Below, in pieces: positions 35,726 to 47,023 of a DNA stretch of 64,000 bases (the stretch's first letter is position 1; each line of letters starts with the position of its first letter). The stretch is from the NCBI RefSeq assembly GCF_000764305.2, contig NW_025933165.1, forward strand, positions 1 to 64,000, written 5' to 3'. The stretch comes from Hyalella azteca. Taxonomy: Eukaryota > Arthropoda > Malacostraca > Amphipoda > Hyalellidae. Below the pieces are notes generated by a model. It was not told the DNA's origin. It saw only the letters and a program-made list of their open reading frames with translations, and did not search any database. A program made the position numbers and the translations under genes.

Positions 35726-37747
35726 CTGCGGACCATGTGCACGCAGAAACAACTACTCACGACAAGATTGCTGATTATATCCCTGAAAACTAAATAAACA
35801 GAGAATAAAGAAAGCAATGTCGATGAAAGTCGGTGAACTTTGAATGTTTTTTTTTAATAATTTGACATCAAATTCAGGAGTAACAGTCCAAACACAATAC
35901 AACAATAGTCCAAAAGTTCCAGCTTAAAATACTATACTAACTTCATCGTCAAAATTATGTACTAATCATTAATTAATTTGAAGGGATAAATTAGCTGACT
36001 AAGTAAAATGATCCCGTTAACATCGTCAAACACAAGCAGATAAGCAGAGTAAATCAGCAATAAAACAAAAGAGGCGATGCAAAGCCTCACGAAGACCTCA
36101 GGAAGGAACATCAACTTAGATCTAAATGACATCACATGAAGCTCCATATTTAATTATATTTTTCCGATAATCAAAGTTTGAAAATGGCATCATGATTTTT
36201 TTTCTATCATTTTGTTGTCATACTCTAAGTTTACAAACACGAATACGACGAAGTTCCGGTAGTGATTAATAGTGAATGTAAAATGAATTATTTAAATGCC
36301 TGACAGCAAGCGTATCGTCCACTTTTAGACATTGGCCTGAAAGAGTCATTTAAATTGCCAGAAGTCGTCGTGTTTGCCCTACAGTTGCCTCTCATTTAAG
36401 AACTGCCGAAACTTCTAAGCTGTCAGCCCGGAACTGTCGTTTCTGCACAAAATGCTTTCGCCGTGGGGTAATTATCAAATAAAAAAAATAATGTTTTTTT
36501 GCGGAGCGGTTATTCAAATTCAGTATACATCAGAATTTGATAAGAAGAAACGGGAAGAAAACTTGCTCATATTTTCGTTAATTATGATTAATTTCTATGA
36601 ATATTTTCCATTCTTCATTGAAATTCAGTGATCGCAAGTAGAAATCGCTTAACTGCTAGTAAGTGATGATATTTTGCCTTAACTTTTCAACAAATCTTGG
36701 TTCATCGCACAGAGCACAACCAGTCTGGTACAGCCAATGAAGTCAATCACCGAAAAATATACAATTTCAACAACAATAATTTTAACAAATGTACAAGTCT
36801 ATTTTCAATAAAAGAAATTTTTAGAATGTAGGTAAAAATTTCAATCGATTTGAGTATTGATGTTCACGACAAAATTTTTTATCCCATCTACATTGGAATA
36901 TTAGTTCTTAGTTCAGTCCATTGCGCAGTATGTATTGCACGGTAGGCGGCAAGACGGTATCAGAGATAGCGTATGAAGCTAAGGCAGTACGGGAGAGAGA
37001 GCGCCAGCAACCTATACAGAGAGTCGTTCATTTAAGGGCCTCTGAATATTAAGCTTCTTTACACACCGCTCCGAGGTCACTTCACTCGGAGGGAGAAACT
37101 TGCTCATGAAAAGAAAAAAGTATAGATCGTTATCACTAAACGGGTTTCATTAAAAAATGGCCTACTGCAACGGGGTAAGTGAAATTTGCGTCCATTCTAA
37201 CACCTATGACGCTAGAGTACCAGTGAAAAAAAACATTAATACTTGCGCTGGAGTCATTCAGGTCAACCTTATGAAGTAATTTCCACCCGAATGGGATTCG
37301 TTTCTAATTTTGTTCCCTAAATTTTTATTCACCTGGTTTCTAAAAGGAAAATTTTCTAAGAATTAATGCTTTTCAACTTGTCTTCTTGTTCAACTTGTCT
37401 CTTTTGTTCATCACGTTAACTGACCATCAACATTACCAACTGACGATTGATCAAATGAACTGGCAATTTATGTTTATATTTCGTAATTTGCAGTATCATA
37501 GACTAAATATGTGAGAAGCTAGAAACCGAGCAATTATAAGCAGGATATGGCGTTTACAACAATAATTTGATGGACAACATGCCGCGGGCAAGAGATATAT
37601 AAATAAGTTATCGTTGAACTCGATATAACATGGATTGTGAACACCAGAACTATGAAATCCTCACACTCACGAGGAAATTAGCTTTGGCATTTGGGGTATT
37701 AATGGGAGCTGGACAACAATAAAATGTATAAAAAAAAATTTTAAAGA
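35726..37747. other. AT-rich sequence without supported genes
   Basis: A 40-codon plus frame from ATG at 36930 (MYCTVGGKTVSEIAYEAKAV) is the only coding-like run; no donor, stop at 37050. Confidence 0.4.
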
Positions 37748-37879
37748 CCACGTTTTTCATGTGGACTAAGCTGAGCTTCCCTAAAAGTTTCAGAGCGCTA
37801 GCTAATGGGAAAGTTGGTGAAATATCGATTGCAAGATTTGATCATCACAGACACGAAAGCGAGCTAAGAAAAACGTGGT
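37748..37879. mobile_element. small inverted-repeat element
   Basis: ACCACGTTTTTC and GAAAAACGTGGT are perfect 12-bp inverted ends 132 bp apart. The right-hand third resembles 855-912. No target duplication confirmed. Confidence 0.4.
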
Positions 37880-39752
37880 AAAAATGAGATGAAAGCAAAT
37901 ACGCAATTTACCACTCAATAGTTTGCACTTCGGAATATTCCATCCAACCAGTCCCAGTTTAAAATTTAAGCCTGTACAAACCCAGATAATGTTTTTATCG
38001 TCCGTTTTGGTTAGGTGGCTGTAGTGAAAGCAACGATTTAAGAAACTCCGACCAATCAAATTAGCAGACGTGATCAAATCCAGGAAGCGCAAATAAATTC
38101 GTGTAATGTTTGAGTTAACCTCATAGCAGACGTGGTGCGCAGCGCAGCCTAGGAAGTAGCGGCGCGGTGACTGTTGGTTTTTTACCAGGTGTCGCGTTTA
38201 CGGTTGGTCGATTAAATTGACGCCATTGTAGCCGCTGCTGCAAATTTAGGTTTCCAGCGCCCAGCAAATCCTTTATTGGTCGAGAAAATGCACGCTCCAT
38301 TGGCTTAAATTTAATCAAAACATTTGTATGATCATGCTTGTCATAAATAATTCAATCTACATATAAGTTTTCAGCGGCGTTGAAAATAACGATTTTCACG
38401 AAAAATATCACATATTAAATCTCAATTTATGGAAGTGCATAGTCAGCACTGGAGTTTTTAAGCAAATATCATTTTATTATTCACTTTACAAAGTATAGAG
38501 GAATGATACGATGTATCACACGAGAGACCAAAACCTACGTATGAAGTATCCCGCTGCATTACAATGCACTTCACTGCCATGAGCATTTCAATAAGACAGA
38601 ATGATAGCGCCAGCGATGCAACAACACGAGAACATACAAAAATCACTTTGCTTTCGCTCAGTTAACAACGTACGCACGTCAGACAAACCAACTTGCTTTG
38701 AAAGTAAGAAATGATACCATCTGTCACGATGAAAGAAGATAGTAATATTAGTGGCTTCTTTCATTGTAACTAAACAACAGATAAACATCCAACACTGTTG
38801 CTGAAACAACGAAGAATTTCCAATACTTGTCGCTCAAATGCGTCTGGAATTGTTCCGGCAATAGATATTTGAGGCCGGACAAGGGCTAAAAATCTAAGAC
38901 CAGCAGATGAGTCACATTCATAAATCGTCCTAATACCGTTAGGCGTTAGGCCAAAGTCACCCTAGTCTGAGTTGCCGTTTAAGTAACAGTAATCAAATTA
39001 AACTAAAACCTTGCTTGTGGATGAGGTCGTAGCCAACCAGTGACTGCAGAAATACGATCCATATCACCTTCATGAGTCTACCTCTAATATAACATCATGT
39101 AGTTGGGGAGTCATTTAGTAAGTTTTGTTTTATGCCATAGTTCACCATAACCAACAGTCACTCGCGTCACAGGCATATAGATACGAATAGCATTGACGAC
39201 GGTTCATGAATCCGTTGACAAAATTTTGATGCTTCTTTTGATGGTAATTCTTGCTACCAGGCTTTTGAACAAAACATGGAAGTTGGCTATGATTTGTGTA
39301 TCGTAAAAATGAATTGAAAAATATACTGCTCATGGCATCAACACATACTACAGGGAAGAATTCAAAGTGTCATCTATATTGGGTTCATATCAGAAAATCT
39401 ATTCTCGATAGGCGACACGGATCGATTTCTATGAACCACTCTAGGCTCTTCGGGTTACATGGATACAAAATACAACTTCAAAGACGTCTCATGAAAAGTT
39501 GTAGAGCCTGTAGTGAAAGCCTCAACTGAATTATTCATGAGCAGTACCACATTTCAGTGAATGTCACAGGAAAAGGTGGCCACGCCCAAGATATGCTCGG
39601 GTACAGACTAGCTATCAAGTCTTCCCCCATGGCCGCGTCCGACCACACCCTGGGTTCGAGTCACCATGGTACACCCGTACTGTTCAGGGTTCAACTGATT
39701 GGAAATTGGTGGAAAAATTACGAGATCCTTGGAAAAGAAGTGTTTCTTTTAG
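37880..39752. other. AT-rich sequence without supported genes
   Basis: 38120-38300 is moderately GC-rich with several ATTGG/CCAAT words and a 65-codon minus frame without motif. 39560-39690 has a tRNA B-box-like GGTTCGAGTCA but no tRNA fold. Confidence 0.4.
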
Positions 39753-40262
39753 TTAACCCTGCCACTTTCTTGCCGTGCAATGCCGCGATCGCTGGAAATT
39801 AAGTTTCAATTTATTTTAACCAGGGCTGCCAGTTGCCAGCCGTAAAATAATGCGATCGCTGGAAATGAAGGGTCAATTTATCTTAACCCTGCCAGTTGCC
39901 AGCCGTGAAAAAACACCAGCGTTGGAAATGAAGAATTAATTTAACTTAACCCTGCCAGTTGCCAGGGCCGTGAAAAAACACCAGCGTTGGAAATGAAGAA
40001 TTAATTTAACTTAATCCTGTCAGTTGCCAAGGCCGTGAAAAAAAAAATCAGCGTTGGAAATGAAGAATTAATTTAACTTAACCCTGTCAGTTGCCAGGGC
40101 CGTGAAAAAAATCAGCGTTGGAAATGAAGAATTAATTTAACTTAACCCTGTCAGTTGCCAGCCGTGAAAACACACGAACGTGGGAAATAAAGGATCAATT
40201 ATCATAAACCTGCCAGTTGTCAGCCGTGGAATAACACGAACTTTGGAAACGCAGGGTCAGTA
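39753..40262. repeat. about 65-bp tandem array, 8 copies
   Basis: Units share TTAACCCTGCCAGTTGCCAG, then GCCGTGAAAA and GCTGGAAATGAAG, with steps of about 60-69 bp because of A-tract length differences. Outer units are more diverged than central ones. Confidence 0.93.
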
Positions 40263-40492
40263 TCGTCTCTGACTCTCAGCAAGCCGAAAATAGTTTTTTT
40301 TTTCAAGTGCCTCATCACATTCTTAACGAAACTCCCTGGAACCAAAAAGGAAGCATCAAGTTATACGGACGTATCACTACCAGTCTTCAATTAGAGTGAA
40401 TAAACTCGCCAGAAAATCTCGCGAAGGCTGCATCAAGCATGGCAGAAGTCGCATACCAAATATGGAGACAAAGTCCTCAGTTTAATTATTAC

Positions 40493-40618
40493 CAGACCAA
40501 ATGAACGACGCCATGAAGCAGGCAGTTCATCATGCGGCCGCCACACTCAATATGTGCGACGTCGTCAACCGCCAAGACGACCAGAGTTATGGGCGCTGTG
40601 AAATACAGCCAGCGATAG
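40493..40618 (-). CDS. candidate exon 2 of unidentified minus-strand gene (signal-peptide-like)
   Basis: A GC-rich 126-bp patch. The minus strand reads CGCTCTTCAG (acceptor), one base, 41 codons, two bases, then donor TCTG/GTAATA. The translation begins YRWLYFTAPITLVVLAVDDV and continues AHIECGGRMMNC and LLHGVVHLV. A hydrophobic run close to the start, followed by polar sequence and three Cys counting the junction codon, suits a secretory signal or signal anchor. Phases fit exons 1 and 3. The plus strand over the same bases is open from ATG 40501 for 51 codons (MNDAMKQAVHHAAATLNMCD) with a weaker donor, so strand is not beyond doubt. Confidence 0.4.
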
Positions 40619-41454
40619 CTGAAGAGCGCATGGGTAGAATATTTCTACTCGTATAAAAAACTCTAATGCTGATCAGAAATTTAAATTTCAAACTTGCAAT
40701 ATGAAAGTTCATTTCCAGATCTAACGAGCAATTTTTCCAATACATTGACAATTTAAGAAGTATTTATACTCATGGTTTCATAGAATATACGACTGGAGAA
40801 AATGAAGCAGTAAGATGAAATAATTTTTGGCATCTTGAGGGAGCAAAAAGAACTGCATCCTTCAGTGTACGTGTATAATTAGAGCGTTAACGGGCCGACA
40901 GCTTATACAACTTTCTGTCGCTCGAAATTCATATGATTGATACGTCAACTTGAACAAAACCTCAACTAATTGCATTAATGGCATTACTTCGAACTCCACT
41001 GACAAGCGGCAGCTGAAGAAGCAACATTCCTGCCTTGCTGCTGCGTGTCAATATATTTCACAACGCCCTATATATATGCAAGGGGCGCTCCTTTTAAAGC
41101 GAGCGCTGCAACGATTGAGCAACGGAATTTATGTGTGTAGACAATAGCAGCTTCTTTGTACACAATTATTTATATATGTTCAGCCAGCACGTCAACAACA
41201 TTACTCTCAGCGATCTTCTTACAGCTCAACGACCGCATTGCCTCTGACCCCTTCTACCTCTCTCCTAAAAAAAGAGCCACTAGTCAATGCGCGGGGAATG
41301 TACGGGAAAAATAAAATGAGAGTCAAATGTGATATCTGAAATAGAAATAAATAGATGCAGTCGCACACACAGTCTTGACACAGCTACAGTGATGCATGTC
41401 GAGATCAAAGGATGTGAGCGCTAACGTGGTGGGACGGTTGCTGAGTCTACCGAC

Positions 41455-41577
41455 GTTCATTCCTAGAGCAGCTGGCAGAGGAATAACACGTGCTGGGACG
41501 TTTATTCCTAGAGCAGCAGGCAGAGGAATAACACGTGCTGGGACGTTTATTCCTAGAGCAGCAGGCAGAGGATAACA
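41455..41577. repeat. 43-bp tandem repeat, 3 copies
   Basis: CATTCCTAGAGCAGCTGGCA then GAGGAATAACACGTGCTGGG; the third copy is truncated by a deletion. Confidence 0.9.
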
Positions 41578-41653
41578 TGTTGAAGGACATTCATTTCTCA
41601 AGTATTTTGTATGGGAATTGTAAACGTCTAAATATTTTTGCAACACGAATTCG

Positions 41654-42582
41654 GAATATAGAAAAAAATCTTCAGTGAAATTAATTTAGTCTTAACTAAT
41701 AATCCCACTGATCAGAAAATACTTTTATCTAAACATCTGCTAGTGCCATAGATATGCCCACTGACATAAGGCCCCAAGCATGTGTATAATAAGCTGGTAC
41801 ATATGCACTGTCATTTTGCATTGGAAGAGGAAGATCTTAAACTGAACCATCTCCTCATCCAGCCATCACACCAAGCTTCTCATTAGTACCTAGTTGATTC
41901 AACTCAAAACAACCAGTTTTAAGAGTGATTGATTTTTTTTCATACAGACAAATTATGGAAAAGCAAAGAAACAGGGAATGATTCAAGGCACTGAAAAAGT
42001 AAACCAGGACAAGCAACATACATGGTAGGAATAAGATTTATTTGCCCTGGGCTGATAATCTTTTCTTAATAGAAAGTTCATGAGGAACATAGGATGAGTT
42101 TAATAATAGCCTCTTGGCATTGAAATAACATAGTAAAGCATGGTATCTAACCAACCAGGCAAATGGATGGTGCTGAATTTGATTTTGATTGTTAAATTTT
42201 ACCTTAATTCAAATGAAATAAGGTCACCAAAATATCAAATGAACTTTACACAAGTAATTAACCTTTAAAATAACAATCACACAGTGATCTTTTTTTATTG
42301 ACTATATTTTTATTGACTATATTACATGCAAGGTCCTGTTTAATGACTATTGGATTGAATTTTAAATCTCTTCATTGCACCAATAAATTGATTAAATCAT
42401 GAATAAACACTACATATTCAAGTTTAAAAACAGCAAATTTGACAAGGATAGGACAATATTTAGCTAGTCTCCAAGGGTTGAAGTGCTGCTTGAGCTGGGA
42501 ATCATGGGATAGCTAGTACTTAGTAGGCCTAGCTAGGAACAGGGAACCTATGTACAGCCATATTTGGTGCATTTCATGAGCC
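41654..42582. other. CpG-free stretch
   Basis: I found no CpG dinucleotide between 41654 and 42581 and only one (42582) before 42937, while TpG and CpA are common. The rest of the left 41 kb has CpG in nearly every line. Such depletion is the usual footprint of germline methylation, which in arthropods concentrates in gene bodies. It is therefore likely to be transcribed sequence, either an intron of the minus-strand gene or an unseen neighbour. Confidence 0.7.
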
Positions 42583-42804
42583 GCACTTTAAGTCACCTCA
42601 CATTATGATCACACAATGATGGGAGTTGGGAAGCAGCTAGCAAGAATTCATATAATGAAAATACTGTAAAGTGTTATTATTAACTGAAAATTTAGATGAT
42701 GCATGAATGTAAATTTAATAAGGAACAACTTGCTTAAAACCTAATTTATAAGTGCTAATTATAACTAAAGCACAAAATAATTAAACTGACAACATGCATG
42801 TATG

Positions 42805-42813
42805 TATAAATAG
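42805..42813 (+). promoter_or_regulatory. possible TATA box
   Basis: TATAAATAG, 122 bp upstream of the ATG at 42935, with an initiator-like TTCAG about 20 bp further on. A match of this length can occur by chance in AT-rich DNA. Confidence 0.2.
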
Positions 42814-42934
42814 CAGCATCTTGGAGGATTCAGCCTGTCAGGAGAGAAATGTTTTGTCTGACACTGCATTTAACTCATTTATTAGTTGCAGTAATTCTAT
42901 AAGACTATACAGTATACAACAACTCAACAAGCAG

Positions 42935-42987
42935 ATGTCCGAGGCAATTGCAGCAACGATGCTTCCGCAACCTTCTGCACCTAAGAA
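42935..42987 (+). CDS. possible first coding exon of a small plus-strand gene
   Basis: ATG followed by 17 codons (MSEAIAATMLPQPSAPK) and two bases, then donor AA/GTAAGA. CpG reappears exactly here after the CpG-free stretch. The exit phase fits the acceptor-bounded terminal exon at 51229-51358, which would give a protein of about 60 residues across an 8.2-kb intron filled with later insertions, or more if exons are missed. This exon and the minus-strand start at 43108 overlap in opposite directions, and I doubt both are real. Confidence 0.28.
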
Positions 42988-43073
42988 GTAAGAACCACGG
43001 TACATCTACAAGCTTGTGCTAAAAAAAATTAGAGCATAAGGTACGCAAACATAATTTAGGGTGCGGTACTCAC

Positions 43074-43108
43074 TTAAACAAAGGTGACTGTGAGCGATGG
43101 AGCTTCAT
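43074..43108 (-). CDS. candidate exon 1 (start) of unidentified minus-strand gene
   Basis: On the minus strand, ATG begins at 43108, followed by 10 more codons (MKLHRSQSPLF), two bases and donor TTTAA/GTGAGT. Joined to exon 2 it gives a short basic start followed by a hydrophobic run, the layout of a signal peptide. The phase fits. Upstream on the minus strand, at about 43220, is GCTCAGTTC, an arthropod-type initiator (TCAGTT), within CpG-rich sequence. The weakest exon of the model, being short and in competition with the plus-strand start. Confidence 0.28.
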
Positions 43109-45100
43109 AAATCACACAGCAAAATCAAATGGGCCTGACAGTTGCAATTTTTCTGCGAAATCACGGGTTAAATTCACTACACTTCCACACCCTCACACTG
43201 TCGTCCGAGAACTGAGCAATTTGTTGAGTGTTGACCACCGAGCATTTGAACTGCTGAAGCGCCTACCATGCCTGCTTGTTTCCACAACATGACGATTTTT
43301 GTTCATAAATACGAGAATTAAAATCTCCACTGTGTTATATTTTGAAATTCGCAGTATTATCACTCAGATTCGGAGAGAAAAATCAATAAAATATTTGATC
43401 AGAATACCTATTGATAAACTTAGTATAACCCATTCGAATTTGTCATACATTATTGTCTCAGCGATTTTGCACAACGATATTATGATTAAAATGTGTGTCA
43501 GCAAATCAAATTTGGTAGCAAATTTGGTAGAAAACTTTTCACGAGAATCCTTTCAAACGAATTTAAATAATCATGAATTGTTTTGACTTCAGTGCTGCCA
43601 TCTACTGACAATTAACGTCAACTTGTCAATGTTTCTGTAAAGAAAATAAATTTTAGGGCCAGACTGAAGTAAAATGTTGTATTCCAGCAAACTACTGCAA
43701 CGTATAATTTATTCTCTTTTTGCATTTTTTTAACAATTTTATGAAACGAATAAATCATTAAATATTAATTTTTCTTACAGATATTGCGTCGAAATCATGA
43801 AATAATAAATTACGATTAAATCTTATTTAATCGTCGATACGCTATGGGCTGTGTTACTTCATCTATATTTATGCTACGGCGATCGAATGTTTTGGTTAGT
43901 CCAGCTGAGCTGTTACGTGGTGCCGCTGGTTCGCTATTACATGCATACGTTTAACATTATTCGTTCCGGATTCCGTTACGGGCTTTGCTGTCGGGCGGAC
44001 GTGTGTTATTAGCTGCTCTGTTCTTGGGGTACTCGATGCTAATTGATCGTTTTCCCTGACAATTGAGGAGACTTGGCATTCGATAATTGCTTTTCTGTGG
44101 GCCTTATTTGTAGCAAAAATCACATAGCCTATTCATACGTTCTGTTTAGTTTTCCTAATTTACTTTTTGTTTGTTACTTAATTATTTTATTTTTGTTAGT
44201 TATTTTTATTATTTATTTATTTTTTTTNTTTTATTTTTTTTAGTTTATTTTTTTTCTCTTTTTCTCACTGCATATTCCAATCATGCATGTTTCTCGTGTT
44301 CTCGCTTATTAGTGTAATTGGTATGCATGTTGCACTTTAATGTATAGATGAAACTCTGCATGCCACTGTCATTCAGCATAGTGACTTACTCTGACTGGGC
44401 TTGCATGTTGTAGGAAATTGGCATGTCAAATTTACTTTTTGAAGGTTCACATCTCTGCTGCATGAAAAAGATCTTCTGACCTTTGGTGCATGCCGCAGCC
44501 ATTCTTGCCCAGAGCTCTCTAGCTTGGGGCTTGGCCCAAGTCTCTTCCTTTTATCTGCAACTAATGACAGAGATCAGGCTGGGCAGTGCATAAGCACTCG
44601 AAGCCTTCAAATTCAATTATAAAAAAAAAATAATATTATTCGTTCCCTTTAGCAAGATTTAATCAATAAAATTAGAATTTTGTTTGAAAAAGATATGTTG
44701 AACTGCAAGGTGAAACATGTTACAATTTTTTGTTTGAAAATTTTCATTAAATTTTTTCTCATGCCGATGATGCCGTTTACGTTTTCTTAACTAGGTACTA
44801 ACTACTAAGGGCTGAGAGCCTAAGGCTAAGGAGTAAGCCAGTAAGGTACCTACCGGTACCACCTACTTTACTACTAAGTCAAAGCCCCAAAGAATCTTGA
44901 GAAGGCTTAGTGTTACTGTGTTAGTTGTTCCTGAGAGGCTGAGTCCTGACACAGGCTGTCGGCTGACAGGCCCTAAATTGAATCATATCAAATATCTTTT
45001 TCGAAATAATGTGTTAAATTAAAGAATCAAACAAAGTTTAACTTGAAGTTTAGGCTAAAGTGATATACTACTAGATTTCACTTGCAGTCGCAGGAAGACC
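43109..45100. other. mixed sequence around a contig junction, no supported gene
   Basis: 43896-44123 on minus is open for 75 codons (AHRKAIIECQVSSIVREN and later THVRPTAKPVTESGTNN) and CpG-rich; it could be an eroded mobile-element frame, but I recognise no domain. 44160-44280 is T-rich. 44290-45100 is CpG-poor with no clear exon. Confidence 0.4.
44228..44228. other. single-N contig junction in poly-T
   Basis: A lone N within a run of T. Same pattern as the other three junctions; contiguity of the sequence to left and right is not assured. Confidence 0.65.
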
Positions 45101-45204
45101 AGTAAAGTATCCTGCCAGGCTGCCAGCCTGCCAGGATACTTTACTGTATTGGTGCTGTTGGTGTCCAGCAGTCCAGGATTAAATCCTGGACGGGTCGGAC
45201 ACCA
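45101..45204. other. two adjacent hairpins
   Basis: 45101-45121 and 45125-45145 are inverted repeats of 21 bases with one mismatch (AGTAAAGTATCCTG at the outer end). Just after, GGTGTCC / GGACACC (45160-45166 with 45197-45203) encloses GTCCAGGAT-TAA-ATCCTGGAC. The pair could be a cruciform, the core of a small mobile element or an RNA structure. No gene context. Confidence 0.6.
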
Positions 45205-45329
45205 GCGTCCAGCAATAATGCAATATCATGCATATTGCATAAGAAATTGATTTAAATCTTGGGTAAATGAGTAAATTAAAAATGAACTGATTCTTAAAAA
45301 GCTGTGGTTTTTGACTATGAACTCAGCCT

Positions 45330-46290
45330 CAGGTTCTAACTTCTAAGAGTCGGCACAGTTATGAATATTTATTTATTATTCATAGATCACAATTCGGTTG
45401 GAAATGAATTACAAAACAATAGTAGGGTAAACGCGGTATATTCCGACATTGTAGGTAATTCCGTCACCTCTCCAGCTTTTCCTTTATATTAAGCTTTGTT
45501 TTAGTTCCATGTGTTCATTGATGGTTGATTCCATTCTAAAGGCTTTTTAATAAATATGGCAACATTTTGTGACGTTTCATCGTTGCTGACTCGTAGTGAA
45601 GTGTTTTGAGAGTCATGTGAAGGCAACAGAACTTACGCAACGCATACGGTTTTTTTTTATAGTTTTTCATTTCTCGATGCGTCCTTAATGTGTCAGAATA
45701 TACCGCGTTTACCCTAGAAGGTGACAATCAACATGGCTTGAGATTGGTGCCTTCTAATGAAGGACTAATTTTGGCAGTAGTACAAACCCGTATGTCAATG
45801 TTGGGAATACATTACATTCCCGACATCCTCCCGGCTGGTGGAATGAGTTTGTGCAGTGCAAACCCATTGAATACAAAAATGCAGGCACAGCAATTTTTTT
45901 TAATTATAATTTTTTTAAGTCATTTTTTTGCAACTTTGAATGTTAATTATATAGACAAAGAACAAACATTAATAAAATATGAATGGCTTCAAGAGACACA
46001 TCATATGACACATGACGATTTATCAGCATTGCGTAAAAGTTTGTAAAGATGATGTTGCCATACCATTACGTTGGGAATTTCTAATGACAGTTATGTCTAG
46101 ACATATTTTATTTATGAAAGATTTTGCACTCAAAAATATTTTCCATTATATAATTAGAATGATGATATTATTTCTGACTCCTTTCATTAACCGTAGAACC
46201 TTTAATAACCCCTATCAGCGCACTAATAGTATATATAGAACAAGCAAAATCTGTTATTTAACACTAATATTTGTTTACTTCATATGCCCC
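45330..46290. repeat. segmental duplication, copy 1
   Basis: Matches 46498-48718 once insertions are removed: CACAATTCGGTTGGAAATRA, ACATGGCTTGAGATTGG, CATCCTCCCGGCTGG and AGTATATATAGAA occur in the same order. It carries a TA-flanked MITE absent from copy 2. Frames at 45690-46362 are not conserved between copies. Confidence 0.85.
45425..45714. mobile_element. TA-flanked MITE, 290 bp
   Basis: Ends GGGTAAACGCGGTATATTCC and its inverse (24 bp, one mismatch), flanked by TA at 45423-45424 and 45715-45716. The paralogous site at about 46582 reads AATAGTAGAAGG with one TA and no element, which confirms the boundaries. TA duplication points to the Tc1/mariner/pogo group. No transposase inside. Confidence 0.92.
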
Positions 46291-47023
46291 ACGGTCAGGA
46301 AGATGTGCCAGGTGCGCGGGAATTTTTATTATCATTGCATCAATTTGCGCCGTGCGCCGTAATATGCCAGTAAAAAAGTGCACTGTGCGCCAGCCTGCGC
46401 CGTGCTACTAAAGTTGTTTGAAGATGAATGCGCGGCAACGCTATCACACACGAACAAATATCTGCATCACGTTGACTAGATTTCTAACGTGTTAACTCAG
46501 GTTCTAAGAGTCGGCAATGTTCTCAATAATTATTCATAGATCACAATTCGGTTGGAAATTAATTACAAAACTGAATAGTAGAAGGCGACAATCCACATGG
46601 CTTGAGATTGGCTCCTTTTAACAAAGGACTTACTTACTTGGTTAAGATACGGCGCAGCACCGACGAAGGTATTAGCGCCCGATGAAGGACTGACTTCGGC
46701 AAATAGTACAAACCCGAATGTCAATGTCAGGAATACATTGCGTTCCCGACATCCTCCCGGCTGGAGAAATGGGTTTGTGCGGTGCAAACCCATTGAAAAC
46801 AAAAATACATGCACTGCACTTTTTTTTAAATTGTCAGTTCTCATTTTCCGCAACTTTGAAGGTTAATTATATAGACTAACAACAAACATTAATAAAATAT
46901 GAATAGCTTCAAGAGACTCATACGTCTCAGACAAATTTACGGCCGGACTCTGTACCTGAAATATCTCCTAAAGTACTGAACATGGCTTGATGAAACTTGG
47001 TTCACATATTCATTATGGCCTAA

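Noticed and set aside
35350..35797. Open frames of 94-98 codons on both strands
   Set aside because: By-products of the 24-bp array, whose period is a multiple of three.
36930..37052. Forty-codon plus frame MYCTVGGKTVSE onward
   Set aside because: It looks mildly protein-like, but it is isolated and the acceptor before it (CATTGCGCAG) has no donor partner.
39600..39690. tRNA or tRNA-derived SINE
   Set aside because: GGTTCGAGTCA resembles a B box, and TAGCTATCAAG weakly an A box, but no cloverleaf or acceptor stem can be drawn and no second copy was seen.
43896..44123. 75-codon minus frame as a possible retroelement gag or protease
   Set aside because: CpG-rich and coding-like, but no zinc knuckle, protease triad or polymerase motif is visible, so no family can be claimed.
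44395..44510. Minus frame starting MAACTKGQKIFF with a GTAAGT after it, faintly like the start of cytochrome c
   Set aside because: The resemblance covers only a few residues, the CxxCH haem motif is absent, and no acceptor or downstream exon was found.
45690..46362. Frames of 116-118 codons in the duplicated block
   Set aside because: The paralogous copy has indels that break the frame, and one frame starts within the MITE's terminal repeat.
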